A model generated the notes under the pieces. The model made no database searches. It was not told where the DNA came from and saw only the letters and a list, made by a program, of their open reading frames with translations. DNA of 64,000 nucleotides from Nocardioides caeni (GTDB taxonomy: Bacteria; Actinomycetota; Actinomycetes; Propionibacteriales; Nocardioidaceae), in contig NZ_STGW01000014.1 in NCBI RefSeq assembly GCF_004912195.1, forward strand, positions 1-64,000. Reading direction: 5' to 3'. Positions within the stretch are counted from its first letter, which is position 1. Every line of letters starts with the position of its first letter. Position numbers and translations under genes: made by a program. This document shows, piece after piece, positions 46,069 to 53,920 of the stretch.

Positions 46069-46083
46069 GCAACACCATGTTGC
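46069..46083. promoter_or_regulatory. Palindromic operator of the oxygenase operon
   Basis: GCAACA-CCA-TGTTGC is a 15-bp inverted repeat about 50 bp upstream of the diiron oxygenase start. It touches the predicted -10 box, so a TetR protein could repress from here. Confidence 0.6.
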
Positions 46084-46107
46084 ATACATTGCCCCCGGTT
46101 TTGTCAA
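46081..46107 (-). promoter_or_regulatory. Predicted promoter of the oxygenase operon
   Basis: On the minus strand TTGACA (46107-46102) is a perfect -35 box, followed after 15 bp by TATGCA (46086-46081). The spacer is short, which may fit a promoter with weak basal activity. The AT content here is high compared with the surroundings. Confidence 0.5.
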
Positions 46108-46203
46108 GCATTTCCCCCGTCGTCGGGACGGAGCCCTTCGTGAGGTACGTCGTGCCACGCCTGCCGCCCGGCGCGATGTGACGTGCGTCGCTCGACGGTG
46201 GGC

Positions 46204-47643
46204 TCAGTGCGCGCGCAGGAAGCCGAGAGCTCGCCAGTGCCCGAGCAGCGCGAGCAGGGCCGGGTGGCTGGAGCGGTCGGCGGCCGTGCCGCCCGCGACC
46301 GGCGGCGGCAGGTCGGGTGCCGCCGAGGCGTCGTAGACGACGGTCAGGCGGTGCTCGTCGGAGGCGCTGAGCAGTGACCCGAGCAGCGCGACCGGGTCGC
46401 TGTGGTCCTCCAGCGACAGGACGGGTGCAGCGCCGTGCGCTGCCGCGAGGTGGGTGGCCCGCGCGTTGGCCGTGACGACGTGGTCGACCACGACCCGGTC
46501 GTCGTCGGCGAGGTGGGCCGCCGCCTCGATGGCTGTCGCGCCACCGGTGCCGTGGCCGACGAGCAGGACGCGGACCTCGCCCTCCCCGCCCTCGCCGCCC
46601 TCCTGGCCCAGTGCTCGGGCTGCGGCTGCGACGGTGGCGGCGACGAGCTCTGCTGGCGCGGAGTGATCGCCCGACACCAGCTGCAGGCGACCGGCGCGTC
46701 GTGATCGCCCGGCCGGCGCCGCGCGCCCGACCAGCGCCAGCAGGCGTCCGGCTCCCACCTGCACCGTGCGCACCGGGTCGGCGGCGTCGTCGAGCTGCAG
46801 CGCCAGCAGGGCGGCCAGACCGTCGGGCGCGGCCGTGGCGGACGGCCTGTCGCGGGACGGCTCGTCCGGACCGGTCGGGGACCGACGGGTGATGGTCGTG
46901 TCGAGGTCGAGCGCGACGTCGCGCAGGGCCGAGCCCCACCCGCCGTCGAACGGCGCGATCCCCGCGGCACGCAGCCCGCCCGTGCCGGCTGACCGGCCGG
47001 TCTCGCCGCCGAGCAGGCCGACGGTCAGCAGCCCGCGCACCTGCAGGCTGTCGACGAGCCCACCGCCGGTCGCGACGTGGTCCATCAGCTCGGGGATCTC
47101 GGCAGCGAGCTCGTGGAGATAGGTGGCGACATCGTCACGCTCGAGCGCGTCGGTCTCGATCAGACCGGCTGCGACCAGGGCGCCGCCGAGACTGACGTGC
47201 GGTGCGACGTAGCCCTCGGCGCGCTCGGAGATCGAACCGAGGGTCCGATGGGCGGTCGCCTGCAGGTCGTCGATCCAGCGATAGGTCTCCACGGTCGCCC
47301 GGAGCACGACGGCGTCGGCCGCGAGCTCGATCGAGCGGTCCAGCAGTCCCTGCGGCCCGGTCGTCAACGCCCGGACCTCCTCCTCGGCGCGTGCCCAGGT
47401 CGCCGGCGACAGGGGAGCGGTGCTGCTGACGTCGGGGTGGACCACCACCTCCCGGGCCAGCGCCGCCCACTCCCGCAGCTGCGCCCCCGACTCCTCGAAG
47501 GCCTCGGCCAGGCGCAACATCTGGTCGTGCCGGTCGGCCAGGTCGGCGGCGTCCACCGCATCGATGGCGACGGCCCGGCCCTCCGCGGCGGCCAGCCGCA
47601 GGACCACGGCCCCGTCGCCGCCATCGTCACGACGGCCGCTCAT
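46204..47643 (-). CDS. Alpha/beta-hydrolase-like protein of a WXG100/EspG-like operon
   Basis: The product has 479 residues. The N-terminal part is helical (AADLADRHDQMLRLAEAFEE), as in WXG100-associated proteins. The C-terminal part has VRVLLVGHGTGGATAIEAAAH, a lipase-type GHGTG elbow, followed by VVVDHVVTANARATHLAAAH. ATG 47643 overlaps the stop of the EspG-like gene (ATGA). No signal peptide is visible. Whether it is catalytically active is unclear. It is the last gene of a three-gene unit. Confidence 0.7.
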   Translation of the reverse strand: MSGRRDDGGDGAVVLRLAAAEGRAVAIDAVDAADLADRHDQMLRLAEAFEESGAQLREWAALAREVVVHPDVSSTAPLSPATWARAEEEVRALTTGPQGLLDRSIELAADAVVLRATVETYRWIDDLQATAHRTLGSISERAEGYVAPHVSLGGALVAAGLIETDALERDDVATYLHELAAEIPELMDHVATGGGLVDSLQVRGLLTVGLLGGETGRSAGTGGLRAAGIAPFDGGWGSALRDVALDLDTTITRRSPTGPDEPSRDRPSATAAPDGLAALLALQLDDAADPVRTVQVGAGRLLALVGRAAPAGRSRRAGRLQLVSGDHSAPAELVAATVAAAARALGQEGGEGGEGEVRVLLVGHGTGGATAIEAAAHLADDDRVVVDHVVTANARATHLAAAHGAAPVLSLEDHSDPVALLGSLLSASDEHRLTVVYDASAAPDLPPPVAGGTAADRSSHPALLALLGHWRALGFLRAH

Positions 47644-48632
47644 CGAGGCCGCTCCGTCGGTGGCCCCAGCAGCCCCGGTCCGACGAGCGGCGCGAGGGCG
47701 GGAGCGATGGCCGCGGCGAGATCGCCCGGCTCGACGGCGGCCACCTGGAGGTGGGACTCGCCGTCGACGCGGTGCGGGCTCAGCGCATGCCATCCGTCGG
47801 CCAGCAGGGTCCACGACACCACCCCCACCGCGTCCACGCGGGTTCCGGCGGCTGGGCCGGCTCCGTCGGCCGCGACATCGGCGACCAGGGCACGCAGTCG
47901 GCCGCGTGCCTCGCCCGACAGCGCCACCAGGAGCCGGACCACCTCCTGGTCGGACAACGGACGCCCGTCGCGGCGTACGGCGCCGGTGTGGCGCGCAGCC
48001 AGCGCGGGAAGCAGGTCGGTCCGGCCGGTCTGGACAGCCTCAGCGGCGGCGTCGGCCAGCTCGAACGGCAGGTCGACCAGCGGTGGCACGCCGGAGGGGT
48101 GGCAGACGATCCCGTCCGGCAGCGCTCCGACCCGTGCCAGCTCGTCCGCCCAGGCCGAGGTGGCGAACCACGCGATCTCGAACACGATGCCGTCGGCTGT
48201 CGACAGCGCGGCAGCGGCGCCGTCGCGGGACCGGTGCCACGAACGCGCCTGCGCGTCGACGATCCGGACGTCCAGGTCGAGCGCGATCCGGGGAGTCGCG
48301 AGCAGGCCCAGGGCGCCGGCGAGACCCGGGTCGAGCCCGCCCTCGATCACCAGCCCGCGCCGCTCGAGCGAGCCCGCCGGATCGTGCAGCGCGGCCAGGA
48401 CGGCCCGGTAGGCCTGGTCGTCGGTCGTTGCCGGACTCGAGCCGAGGCGAGCCTGCAGGCCGTCGGCGACGACCGGGTCCGCGACGTCGAAAGGCAGTGG
48501 CGCATCGCCGGCGAGTGCCGCCGCGGCTCGCAGCTCCGGAAGGGTGAGGCCCAGGCGTCGCGGCGAGTCGCCAGAGCCCCCGGTGGCCCGTGGGTCCCGG
48601 AGATCGGTCCCGGTCAGGTCGATGGTCGGCAC
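47640..48632 (-). CDS. EspG-like ESX secretion-associated protein
   Basis: The product has 330 residues. The C-terminal segment WTLLADGWHALSPHRV followed by AAVEPGDLAAAIAPALAPLV, and LTLPELRAAAALAG near the start, match the EspG family, cytosolic chaperones that hold type VII secretion substrates in mycobacteria. The WXG-type gene lies upstream. No ESX ATPase or membrane core genes are present in the window. The family call rests on pattern recognition and is moderately firm. Confidence 0.68.
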   Translation of the reverse strand: MPTIDLTGTDLRDPRATGGSGDSPRRLGLTLPELRAAAALAGDAPLPFDVADPVVADGLQARLGSSPATTDDQAYRAVLAALHDPAGSLERRGLVIEGGLDPGLAGALGLLATPRIALDLDVRIVDAQARSWHRSRDGAAAALSTADGIVFEIAWFATSAWADELARVGALPDGIVCHPSGVPPLVDLPFELADAAAEAVQTGRTDLLPALAARHTGAVRRDGRPLSDQEVVRLLVALSGEARGRLRALVADVAADGAGPAAGTRVDAVGVVSWTLLADGWHALSPHRVDGESHLQVAAVEPGDLAAAIAPALAPLVGPGLLGPPTERPR

Positions 48633-48667
48633 GTCCGCCCCTCACTGCTCATCTCCGGTGGCCGGTC

Positions 48668-49099
48668 TCAGCGGTCCAGCCCGGGCAGCTCCACGGCCAG
48701 CCAGTCGCGGTGACCGCGCGGCGGCGGGGTGAACGACAACAGCTCGGCGTCGCCGGGCTCGACGGACCCGCTCCCCGCGTCACTCGCAGCACGTCGGGAT
48801 CTCGCCGCCTCGACGAGCCCGTTCGCTCGCCGCTCCCGCGTCGCGATCTCCTCGAGCGCCCGGTCCGCCCCGACGGCATGGGCAGCGAGCGCATCGGCCG
48901 CCGTCTGGTGCCGGTCGGCAGCCACGCGCAGATGTCGTGAGCGGTCCAGTACCCGGCCGCGGAAGGCATCGGCGGTCCGTCCCGACCAGCCCAGGTCGTC
49001 GAGCCGGGCGACCAGCTCGTCGGCGAGGGCCCGGACGTCCGCGCCCTGGTCGCGCAGCGCGGCGGCCCGACGCCGGACGAGTTCGCTGTCGCCGTACAT
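48668..49099 (-). CDS. WXG100-like small helical protein
   Basis: The product has 143 residues. It is almost entirely helical with a central LGWSGRTADAFRGR, which matches the W-X-G turn, preceded by ADVRALADELVARLDD. This fits an ESX-type secreted or scaffold protein, somewhat longer than the usual 100 residues because of a charged and then proline-containing tail. ATG 49099 follows GAAGGG. It is the first gene of the unit with the EspG-like and hydrolase genes. Confidence 0.72.
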   Translation of the reverse strand: MYGDSELVRRRAAALRDQGADVRALADELVARLDDLGWSGRTADAFRGRVLDRSRHLRVAADRHQTAADALAAHAVGADRALEEIATRERRANGLVEAARSRRAASDAGSGSVEPGDAELLSFTPPPRGHRDWLAVELPGLDR

Positions 49100-49294
49100 G
49101 CGACCGCCCTTCCCCGTGCGGATGCCCGCAAAACCCCAGCCGACGAGCGTTTCCGAGGGATCGCGCTGCGGACGTGGCGCTGGGATCGGCCGTCGGGGTG
49201 GCGGCGGAGGTGGAATGATCGACGCTGCGCCCCGAGGGTGGGCGCGCCCGGCGTCACCACCGGGCGGATCGACACGAACGCCGGAGGCGCACGG

Positions 49295-50776
49295 ATGTCC
49301 CAGACCCCCCATCCCGGGGCGGGAGGCAGCGACCTCCACCGCCAGCTGCGCGAGCTCGTCGACCAGGTCGGCGCCGACGTCATCGGCGACCCCCACACCT
49401 TCCGTGCCGCACTCGACGACTTCCTGGACGAGCGCGCCGCCACCTCCGGCGAGCTGAACCTGCTCGTCGACGCGGTCCGCCTCGGAGCCCTCGACCGGGC
49501 TCGCGACCAGCTCGCCAACGGGGCCCTGCCGGCGATCGTCGTGGACACCCAGGGCGACCTCCTCGCCCGGGACCGGGGCACCGGCGAGTCCCGCAACGCC
49601 CGCTGGGCCGTCGCGGCTCTCGGCTTCGCGCTCGGCGTCGTGCCCGAGGGCGAGGTCGTCGCCCGCCGGGTCACCTCCACGGGCCTGGGCTCCGCCAGCG
49701 GCGGCGTCCCGGCCGCGCCGCCGCCCGGGGGTCCCGTGGTCTCCCCGCCCGCGCCGCCGCTGCCCTCCTCACCGGCCCAGCAGTGGGGACCGACGCAGCC
49801 ACCGGCGACCCCGCCCACGCCCGCTCCCCACGTCTCGCCCGCCCACCAGGCGCCCCCGGCGCCGTACCCGTCCCAGCCGGGGGTCCAGCCGTTCGCCTCC
49901 CAGCCCTCCGGGGGGACCTATGGCGGCTACGGGCAGGGCGCTCCCCACGCCCCCTGGTCCGGCGGTACGCCGAACCCGCCGACGCACCAGCGGCGCAACA
50001 CCGGTCTGATCGTCGGGACGGTCCTGGCCGTGCTCGTCGTGATCGGCGGCGCCGTCGCTGCCGTCATCGCCTTCACCGGCGGCGACGACGACCCGGCGCC
50101 GACGACCTCCAAGAGCTCCAGCGCGTCGCCGTCGGAGACCGAGACGCCCCGCGACCCGCTGCAGAGCCTGGCCGGCATCGAGGAGCTGGCGGCCGAGCTC
50201 TTCCCCAGCTCGTCGACCCCTGACAACAGCTATGCGTCCAGCTGGAGCACCGAGACCAGCAACCTGGTCAACGGCGAGACCCGTCGGCTGAGCCAGTCCG
50301 AGCTCGACGGCGCGACCGAGTGGTATGCGCGCCGCGTCGAGGGCGACCAGCGCTTCTATGTCTTCGTGCGCTACCTCGCCCGCGACTCGACCTACGAGTG
50401 GGACTGCGCCACGTTCACCTACTGCGACGAGGTGACCTCCGAGGGTGGTCTCGACGCCCTCGTGATCCGCGATGAGGGCGAGCGGGAGGGCGTTGCCACC
50501 TACTACCGCGACATCGTCGTCCCCGGCGACGCGGCGGCGGGCATCCCCGAGATCACGATCAGCGAGAACGTCGACAACCAGACCGCCGGACAGGACGCCG
50601 ACGACTTCATGGCGGGCGCGTCCGTGCTCGATCTCGACACGCTGATCGCCGCCCTCGACGACGAGCGGCTGCGCCCGCCACTGCCCGAGGAGCTGCCGCC
50701 GCTGCCGAGCTGGGACGCGTGTGCCTACAACAGCACGCCGCCCGCCGGCTGCCCGGCGGACATCCAGGGCAACTGA
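49295..50776 (+). CDS. Proline-rich single-pass membrane protein of unknown function
   Basis: The product has 493 residues. An N-terminal soluble helical domain of about 130 residues is followed by a Pro/Gln/Ser-rich linker of about 100 residues, a transmembrane helix (GLIVGTVLAVLVVIGGAVAA) and an external domain of about 240 residues. The outside part carries four or more Cys residues (CATFTYC, CAYNSTPPAGC), possibly forming disulfides. GGAGG (49282-49286) precedes ATG 49295. It is divergent from the WXG100-like operon and could be functionally linked to it. No family is recognised. Confidence 0.75.
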   Translation: MSQTPHPGAGGSDLHRQLRELVDQVGADVIGDPHTFRAALDDFLDERAATSGELNLLVDAVRLGALDRARDQLANGALPAIVVDTQGDLLARDRGTGESRNARWAVAALGFALGVVPEGEVVARRVTSTGLGSASGGVPAAPPPGGPVVSPPAPPLPSSPAQQWGPTQPPATPPTPAPHVSPAHQAPPAPYPSQPGVQPFASQPSGGTYGGYGQGAPHAPWSGGTPNPPTHQRRNTGLIVGTVLAVLVVIGGAVAAVIAFTGGDDDPAPTTSKSSSASPSETETPRDPLQSLAGIEELAAELFPSSSTPDNSYASSWSTETSNLVNGETRRLSQSELDGATEWYARRVEGDQRFYVFVRYLARDSTYEWDCATFTYCDEVTSEGGLDALVIRDEGEREGVATYYRDIVVPGDAAAGIPEITISENVDNQTAGQDADDFMAGASVLDLDTLIAALDDERLRPPLPEELPPLPSWDACAYNSTPPAGCPADIQGN

Positions 50777-50781
50777 GACAC

Positions 50782-51951
50782 GTGATCGACCGTCTCGTGG
50801 CCGCCCAGCGTGCCGATGTCCCGCCGTTCCACGTGATGGACCTGCTGGCCGGGGCGGCGGAGCGGCAGCGGACCCACGGCGACCTCGTCAACCTGGTCGC
50901 CGGCCAGCCGAGCACGGGCGCGCCGGCACCGGTCAGCGCCGAGGCGGTCCGACTGCTCACCAGTGGAGCGCCGCTGGGCTACACGACGGCGACGGGCATC
51001 GAGGAGCTGCGGACGGCGGTCGCCGGGCACTACCGGCGCAGCTACGGCATCGGCGTCGATCCCGACGAGGTCGTGCTGACGACCGGCTCCAGCGGCGGCT
51101 TCCTGCTGGCCTTCCTCGCCGCGTTCGATGCCGGCGCTCGCGTGGCGATCGCCCGGCCGGGCTATCCCTGCTACCGCAACGTCCTCTCCGCGCTCGGCTG
51201 CGAGGTCGTGGAGATCGCCACGGGACCTGACACCCGCTTCCAGCCGACGGTTGAGCAGCTCGACGACCTGCACGCCGCCTCGCCGATCGACGGGCTGATC
51301 GTCGCGAGCCCGGCCAACCCCACCGGCACCATGCTGCTGCCCGAGGAGCTGGCTGCGATCGCGCGGTGGTGCGAGGAGCACGGTGTCCAGCTGGTCTCGG
51401 ACGAGATCTACCACGGCATCCAGTACGACGTCTCCCGCGCCGCGTGCGCGTGGGAGACCTCCCGGGAGGCGGTGGTCTTCGGCTCGTTCTCGAAGTACTT
51501 CTCGATGACCGGCTGGCGGCTCGGATGGATGCTCGCCCCGTCCCGGCTGCGCCGGCCCGTCGACGTGCTGACCGGCAACTTCAGCATCTGTCCGCCGGTC
51601 CTCGCCCAGCACGCGGCCGTCGCGGCGTTCGACGACGCCTCCTACGCCGAGCTCGACGCCCACGTCGCCCGCTACGCCCACAACCGGGGGCTGCTGCTCG
51701 ACGGACTGCGTCGGCTCGGGATCGACCGGCTCGCGCCGGCCGACGGTGCGTTCTACGTCTACGCCGACGTCGCCCACCTCACGGACGACTCGATGGCCTA
51801 CGCACGATCGCTGCTCGCCCGCACCGGTGTCGCGGTCGCCACGGGCATCGACTTCGACACCCGCGAGGGCGACCACTTCCTGCGGTTCAGCTTCGCCGGC
51901 ACCAGCGGCGAGATCGAGACCGCGCTGGACCGCCTCGACGGGAGTCTGTGA
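50782..51951 (+). CDS. Class I/II PLP-dependent aminotransferase
   Basis: The product has 389 residues. PLP-binding Lys lies in GSFSKYFSMTGWRLGW. Other fold-type I features are GYTTATGIEELR, LTTGSSGGFLLAFLA, ASPANPTGTM, SDEIYHGIQYD and the C-terminal FLRFSFAGT. It transfers amino groups between an amino acid and a 2-oxo acid; aspartate/alanine-type substrates are typical but not proven. GTG 50782 begins 5 bp after the upstream stop, so the two genes may be co-transcribed. Confidence 0.9.
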   Translation: MIDRLVAAQRADVPPFHVMDLLAGAAERQRTHGDLVNLVAGQPSTGAPAPVSAEAVRLLTSGAPLGYTTATGIEELRTAVAGHYRRSYGIGVDPDEVVLTTGSSGGFLLAFLAAFDAGARVAIARPGYPCYRNVLSALGCEVVEIATGPDTRFQPTVEQLDDLHAASPIDGLIVASPANPTGTMLLPEELAAIARWCEEHGVQLVSDEIYHGIQYDVSRAACAWETSREAVVFGSFSKYFSMTGWRLGWMLAPSRLRRPVDVLTGNFSICPPVLAQHAAVAAFDDASYAELDAHVARYAHNRGLLLDGLRRLGIDRLAPADGAFYVYADVAHLTDDSMAYARSLLARTGVAVATGIDFDTREGDHFLRFSFAGTSGEIETALDRLDGSL

Positions 51952-51954
51952 CAC

Positions 51955-52354
51955 CGTCCGTCGAGGAGCTTGCGCAGCAAGCGTCTCGAGACGTCTGGCC
52001 GTGGTGCCGGTCCTGGCCCGGTCCGGCGTAGAGGCTGCGGAGGTCTCGAGACGGCCGTGGCCGGCCTCCTCGACCAACGGAGCGGGACGGGCTCCTCGAC
52101 GACCAGGTGGACCGGTGCCGGTGGCGACCGGACGGGACGACCCCCGCCGGCGCATCGGGGTGCCCTCGGCTGGAAGCAACAGTCAACCCCGCACGACGGT
52201 GGCCGAGGGCGGGGTCCCCGCTCTGCGCGGCCGGGGGTCGGCCCGGGAGGCGCCGCAGGCACCGGCCCACCCAGAAAGCCACAGTCCGCCCAGCAGGCAC
52301 AGCGGTCTCGAGACGGCCGTGGCCGGCCTCCTCGACCAACGGGGTGACGGGACG
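51955..52354. repeat. Repeat-rich intergenic region
   Basis: This 400-bp gap has no convincing gene. It contains a perfect 39-bp direct repeat (52042-52080 and 52304-52342) built around GTCTCGAGAC and CGGCCGTGGCCGGCC, and a related degenerate copy near 51959-52008 that includes CTTGCGCAGCAAG. Between the 39-bp copies is low-complexity GC-rich DNA. It separates two convergent genes and may act as a transcription end region. Confidence 0.65.
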
Positions 52355-53860
52355 TCAGCCCGCGCGCAGCGCGGCGGCGGCCTTGCCCGCACGCCGGCCG
52401 AAGAACGAGCCCTCACCGAGCTGGGTGCCCGAGCAGTAGCCGTTGCCGTCCTGGGCGATGTTGGAGGCGCAGGCTCCGGCGGCATAGAGGCCGGCCACGA
52501 CCGTGCCGTCCTCACGGCGCACCTGCCCGTCGACGGTGGTGGCCATGCCGCCGATGGTGAAGCCGGCATAGAGCGCCACACCGAGGGACAGGTCGAGCAC
52601 GGCCCACGGCCCCTCGACCTGCGGGGCCAGCCAGTCGGGGTGCTTGTGGAGGTCGGGGTCCTCGCCCCGGGCGGCGTGCTCGTTGTAGCGGTTGACCGTC
52701 TCGACCAGCACGCCCTCGGGCATGCCGAGGCCGGCCTCCATCTCCTCGAGCGTCTCGAAGCCGTCCTTGAGTGGCACCAGCGGCATGTGGTCCTCGCCGA
52801 GGTGGGCGCTGTCGACGATCAGGTAGGCGACCTGGTCGGGCTGCTGCAGCACGTGGTACGACGTCCGCGCGGGGTAGCTGTCCTCCGGGACGAAGCGCTT
52901 GCCGTCCTTGTTGACGATGATCCCCTTGACCCGCGAGGACGGCGGGTAGAAAGGCGCGGTGATGAACGGCTCGTCCATGTTCTCCAATGCCGCGCCGACC
53001 GACTCCCCGAGGCGGATGCCCAGTCCGTCGTCGTACGTCGACCCGAGGGTGAAGAGCTTGGAGCCCAGTGCGGGGGTGTAGCGGGCCACCATGTCGGCGT
53101 TCATGACGAAGCCGCCCGCGGCGATGATCACCGCGCCGGCCCGGACGGTTCCGGTCTTCTCGAACGACTTCCACGCGATCCCGACGACGTCGCCCGTGGC
53201 GGTGCCGTCGCTGGTGACGAGGTTGGTCGCACCGGTCTCGTAGCGGACCTCGACCCCGGCCTCCTCGATCTTGGTGCGCAGCAGGTCCATCACGATCCGG
53301 GTGCCCTCGGTGTCGCCGGGGACGGGGACCTTGTGGCCGCGCGGCGCCGGCGCGACGTCCTGGCGGAACGGCCACACCTTCTCGTTGCCCGTGAACATCA
53401 GGCCCTCGGTGCCGGGCTGGATGACCGCCTTGCCGGGGAAGTAGCTGCGCTCGAACTCGAAGCCGAGGTCCTCCAGCCAGTCGAAGTGCTCGACGGAGCT
53501 CTCGCAGTAGGCGGTGATCTTCTCCTTGTCGGGGTCCTTCGTGGACGCCATCAGGTAGCCGATCATCGCCTCGACGGAGTCGTCGTGGCCGGTGGCCTGC
53601 TGGACCGCCGTACCGCCGCCGAGGTAGAAGTGCCCGCCCGACATCGAGGACGTGCCGCCATGCACGGCGGCCTTCTCCAACAGGAGCACCCGGGCGCCCG
53701 CGCGGGCGGCCTCCAGGGCGGCGCACCCGCCGGCGATGCCGAAGCCGACGACGACGACGTCGAAGGACTCGCCGTCGGCGTCGAGGGCGGTGGTCGGGAG
53801 GACGGCGGGAATGGCGAGGCCGGCCGGGATGTTGCTGCTGGTGGTCGTCACGAGGGACAA
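52355..53860 (-). CDS. FAD-binding dehydrogenase (KstD/fumarate-reductase flavoprotein family)
   Basis: The product has about 501 residues from TTG 53860 or 498 from GTG 53851, which is the more usual start. Features are the FAD-binding GFGIAGGCAALEAARAG, the GGTSSMSGG loop, a long substrate domain and the C-terminal GLYAAGACASNIAQDGNGYCSGTQLG. The layout is that of the fumarate reductase/3-ketosteroid delta-1-dehydrogenase flavoproteins. A KstR-like palindrome sits directly upstream, which favours a role in steroid or related lipid catabolism. The exact substrate is not known. Confidence 0.85.
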   Translation of the reverse strand: MSLVTTTSSNIPAGLAIPAVLPTTALDADGESFDVVVVGFGIAGGCAALEAARAGARVLLLEKAAVHGGTSSMSGGHFYLGGGTAVQQATGHDDSVEAMIGYLMASTKDPDKEKITAYCESSVEHFDWLEDLGFEFERSYFPGKAVIQPGTEGLMFTGNEKVWPFRQDVAPAPRGHKVPVPGDTEGTRIVMDLLRTKIEEAGVEVRYETGATNLVTSDGTATGDVVGIAWKSFEKTGTVRAGAVIIAAGGFVMNADMVARYTPALGSKLFTLGSTYDDGLGIRLGESVGAALENMDEPFITAPFYPPSSRVKGIIVNKDGKRFVPEDSYPARTSYHVLQQPDQVAYLIVDSAHLGEDHMPLVPLKDGFETLEEMEAGLGMPEGVLVETVNRYNEHAARGEDPDLHKHPDWLAPQVEGPWAVLDLSLGVALYAGFTIGGMATTVDGQVRREDGTVVAGLYAAGACASNIAQDGNGYCSGTQLGEGSFFGRRAGKAAAALRAG

Positions 53861-53862
53861 TT

Positions 53863-53876
53863 TAGAACATGTTCTA
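53863..53876. promoter_or_regulatory. KstR-like operator
   Basis: TAGAACATGTTCTA is a perfect 14-bp palindrome matching the published KstR consensus TNNAACNNGTTNNA. It lies just before the flavoprotein start and within 60 bp of the divergent antiporter start. Confidence 0.65.
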
Positions 53877-53920
53877 CCGATAGACTACGTACCCGCCACC
53901 CGACGAAAGCCGAGTGACCT

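Noticed and set aside
46204..49099. Complete type VII secretion locus
   Set aside because: EccB, EccC, EccD, EccE and mycosin genes are all absent from the window; only a WXG-like, an EspG-like and a hydrolase-like gene are seen.
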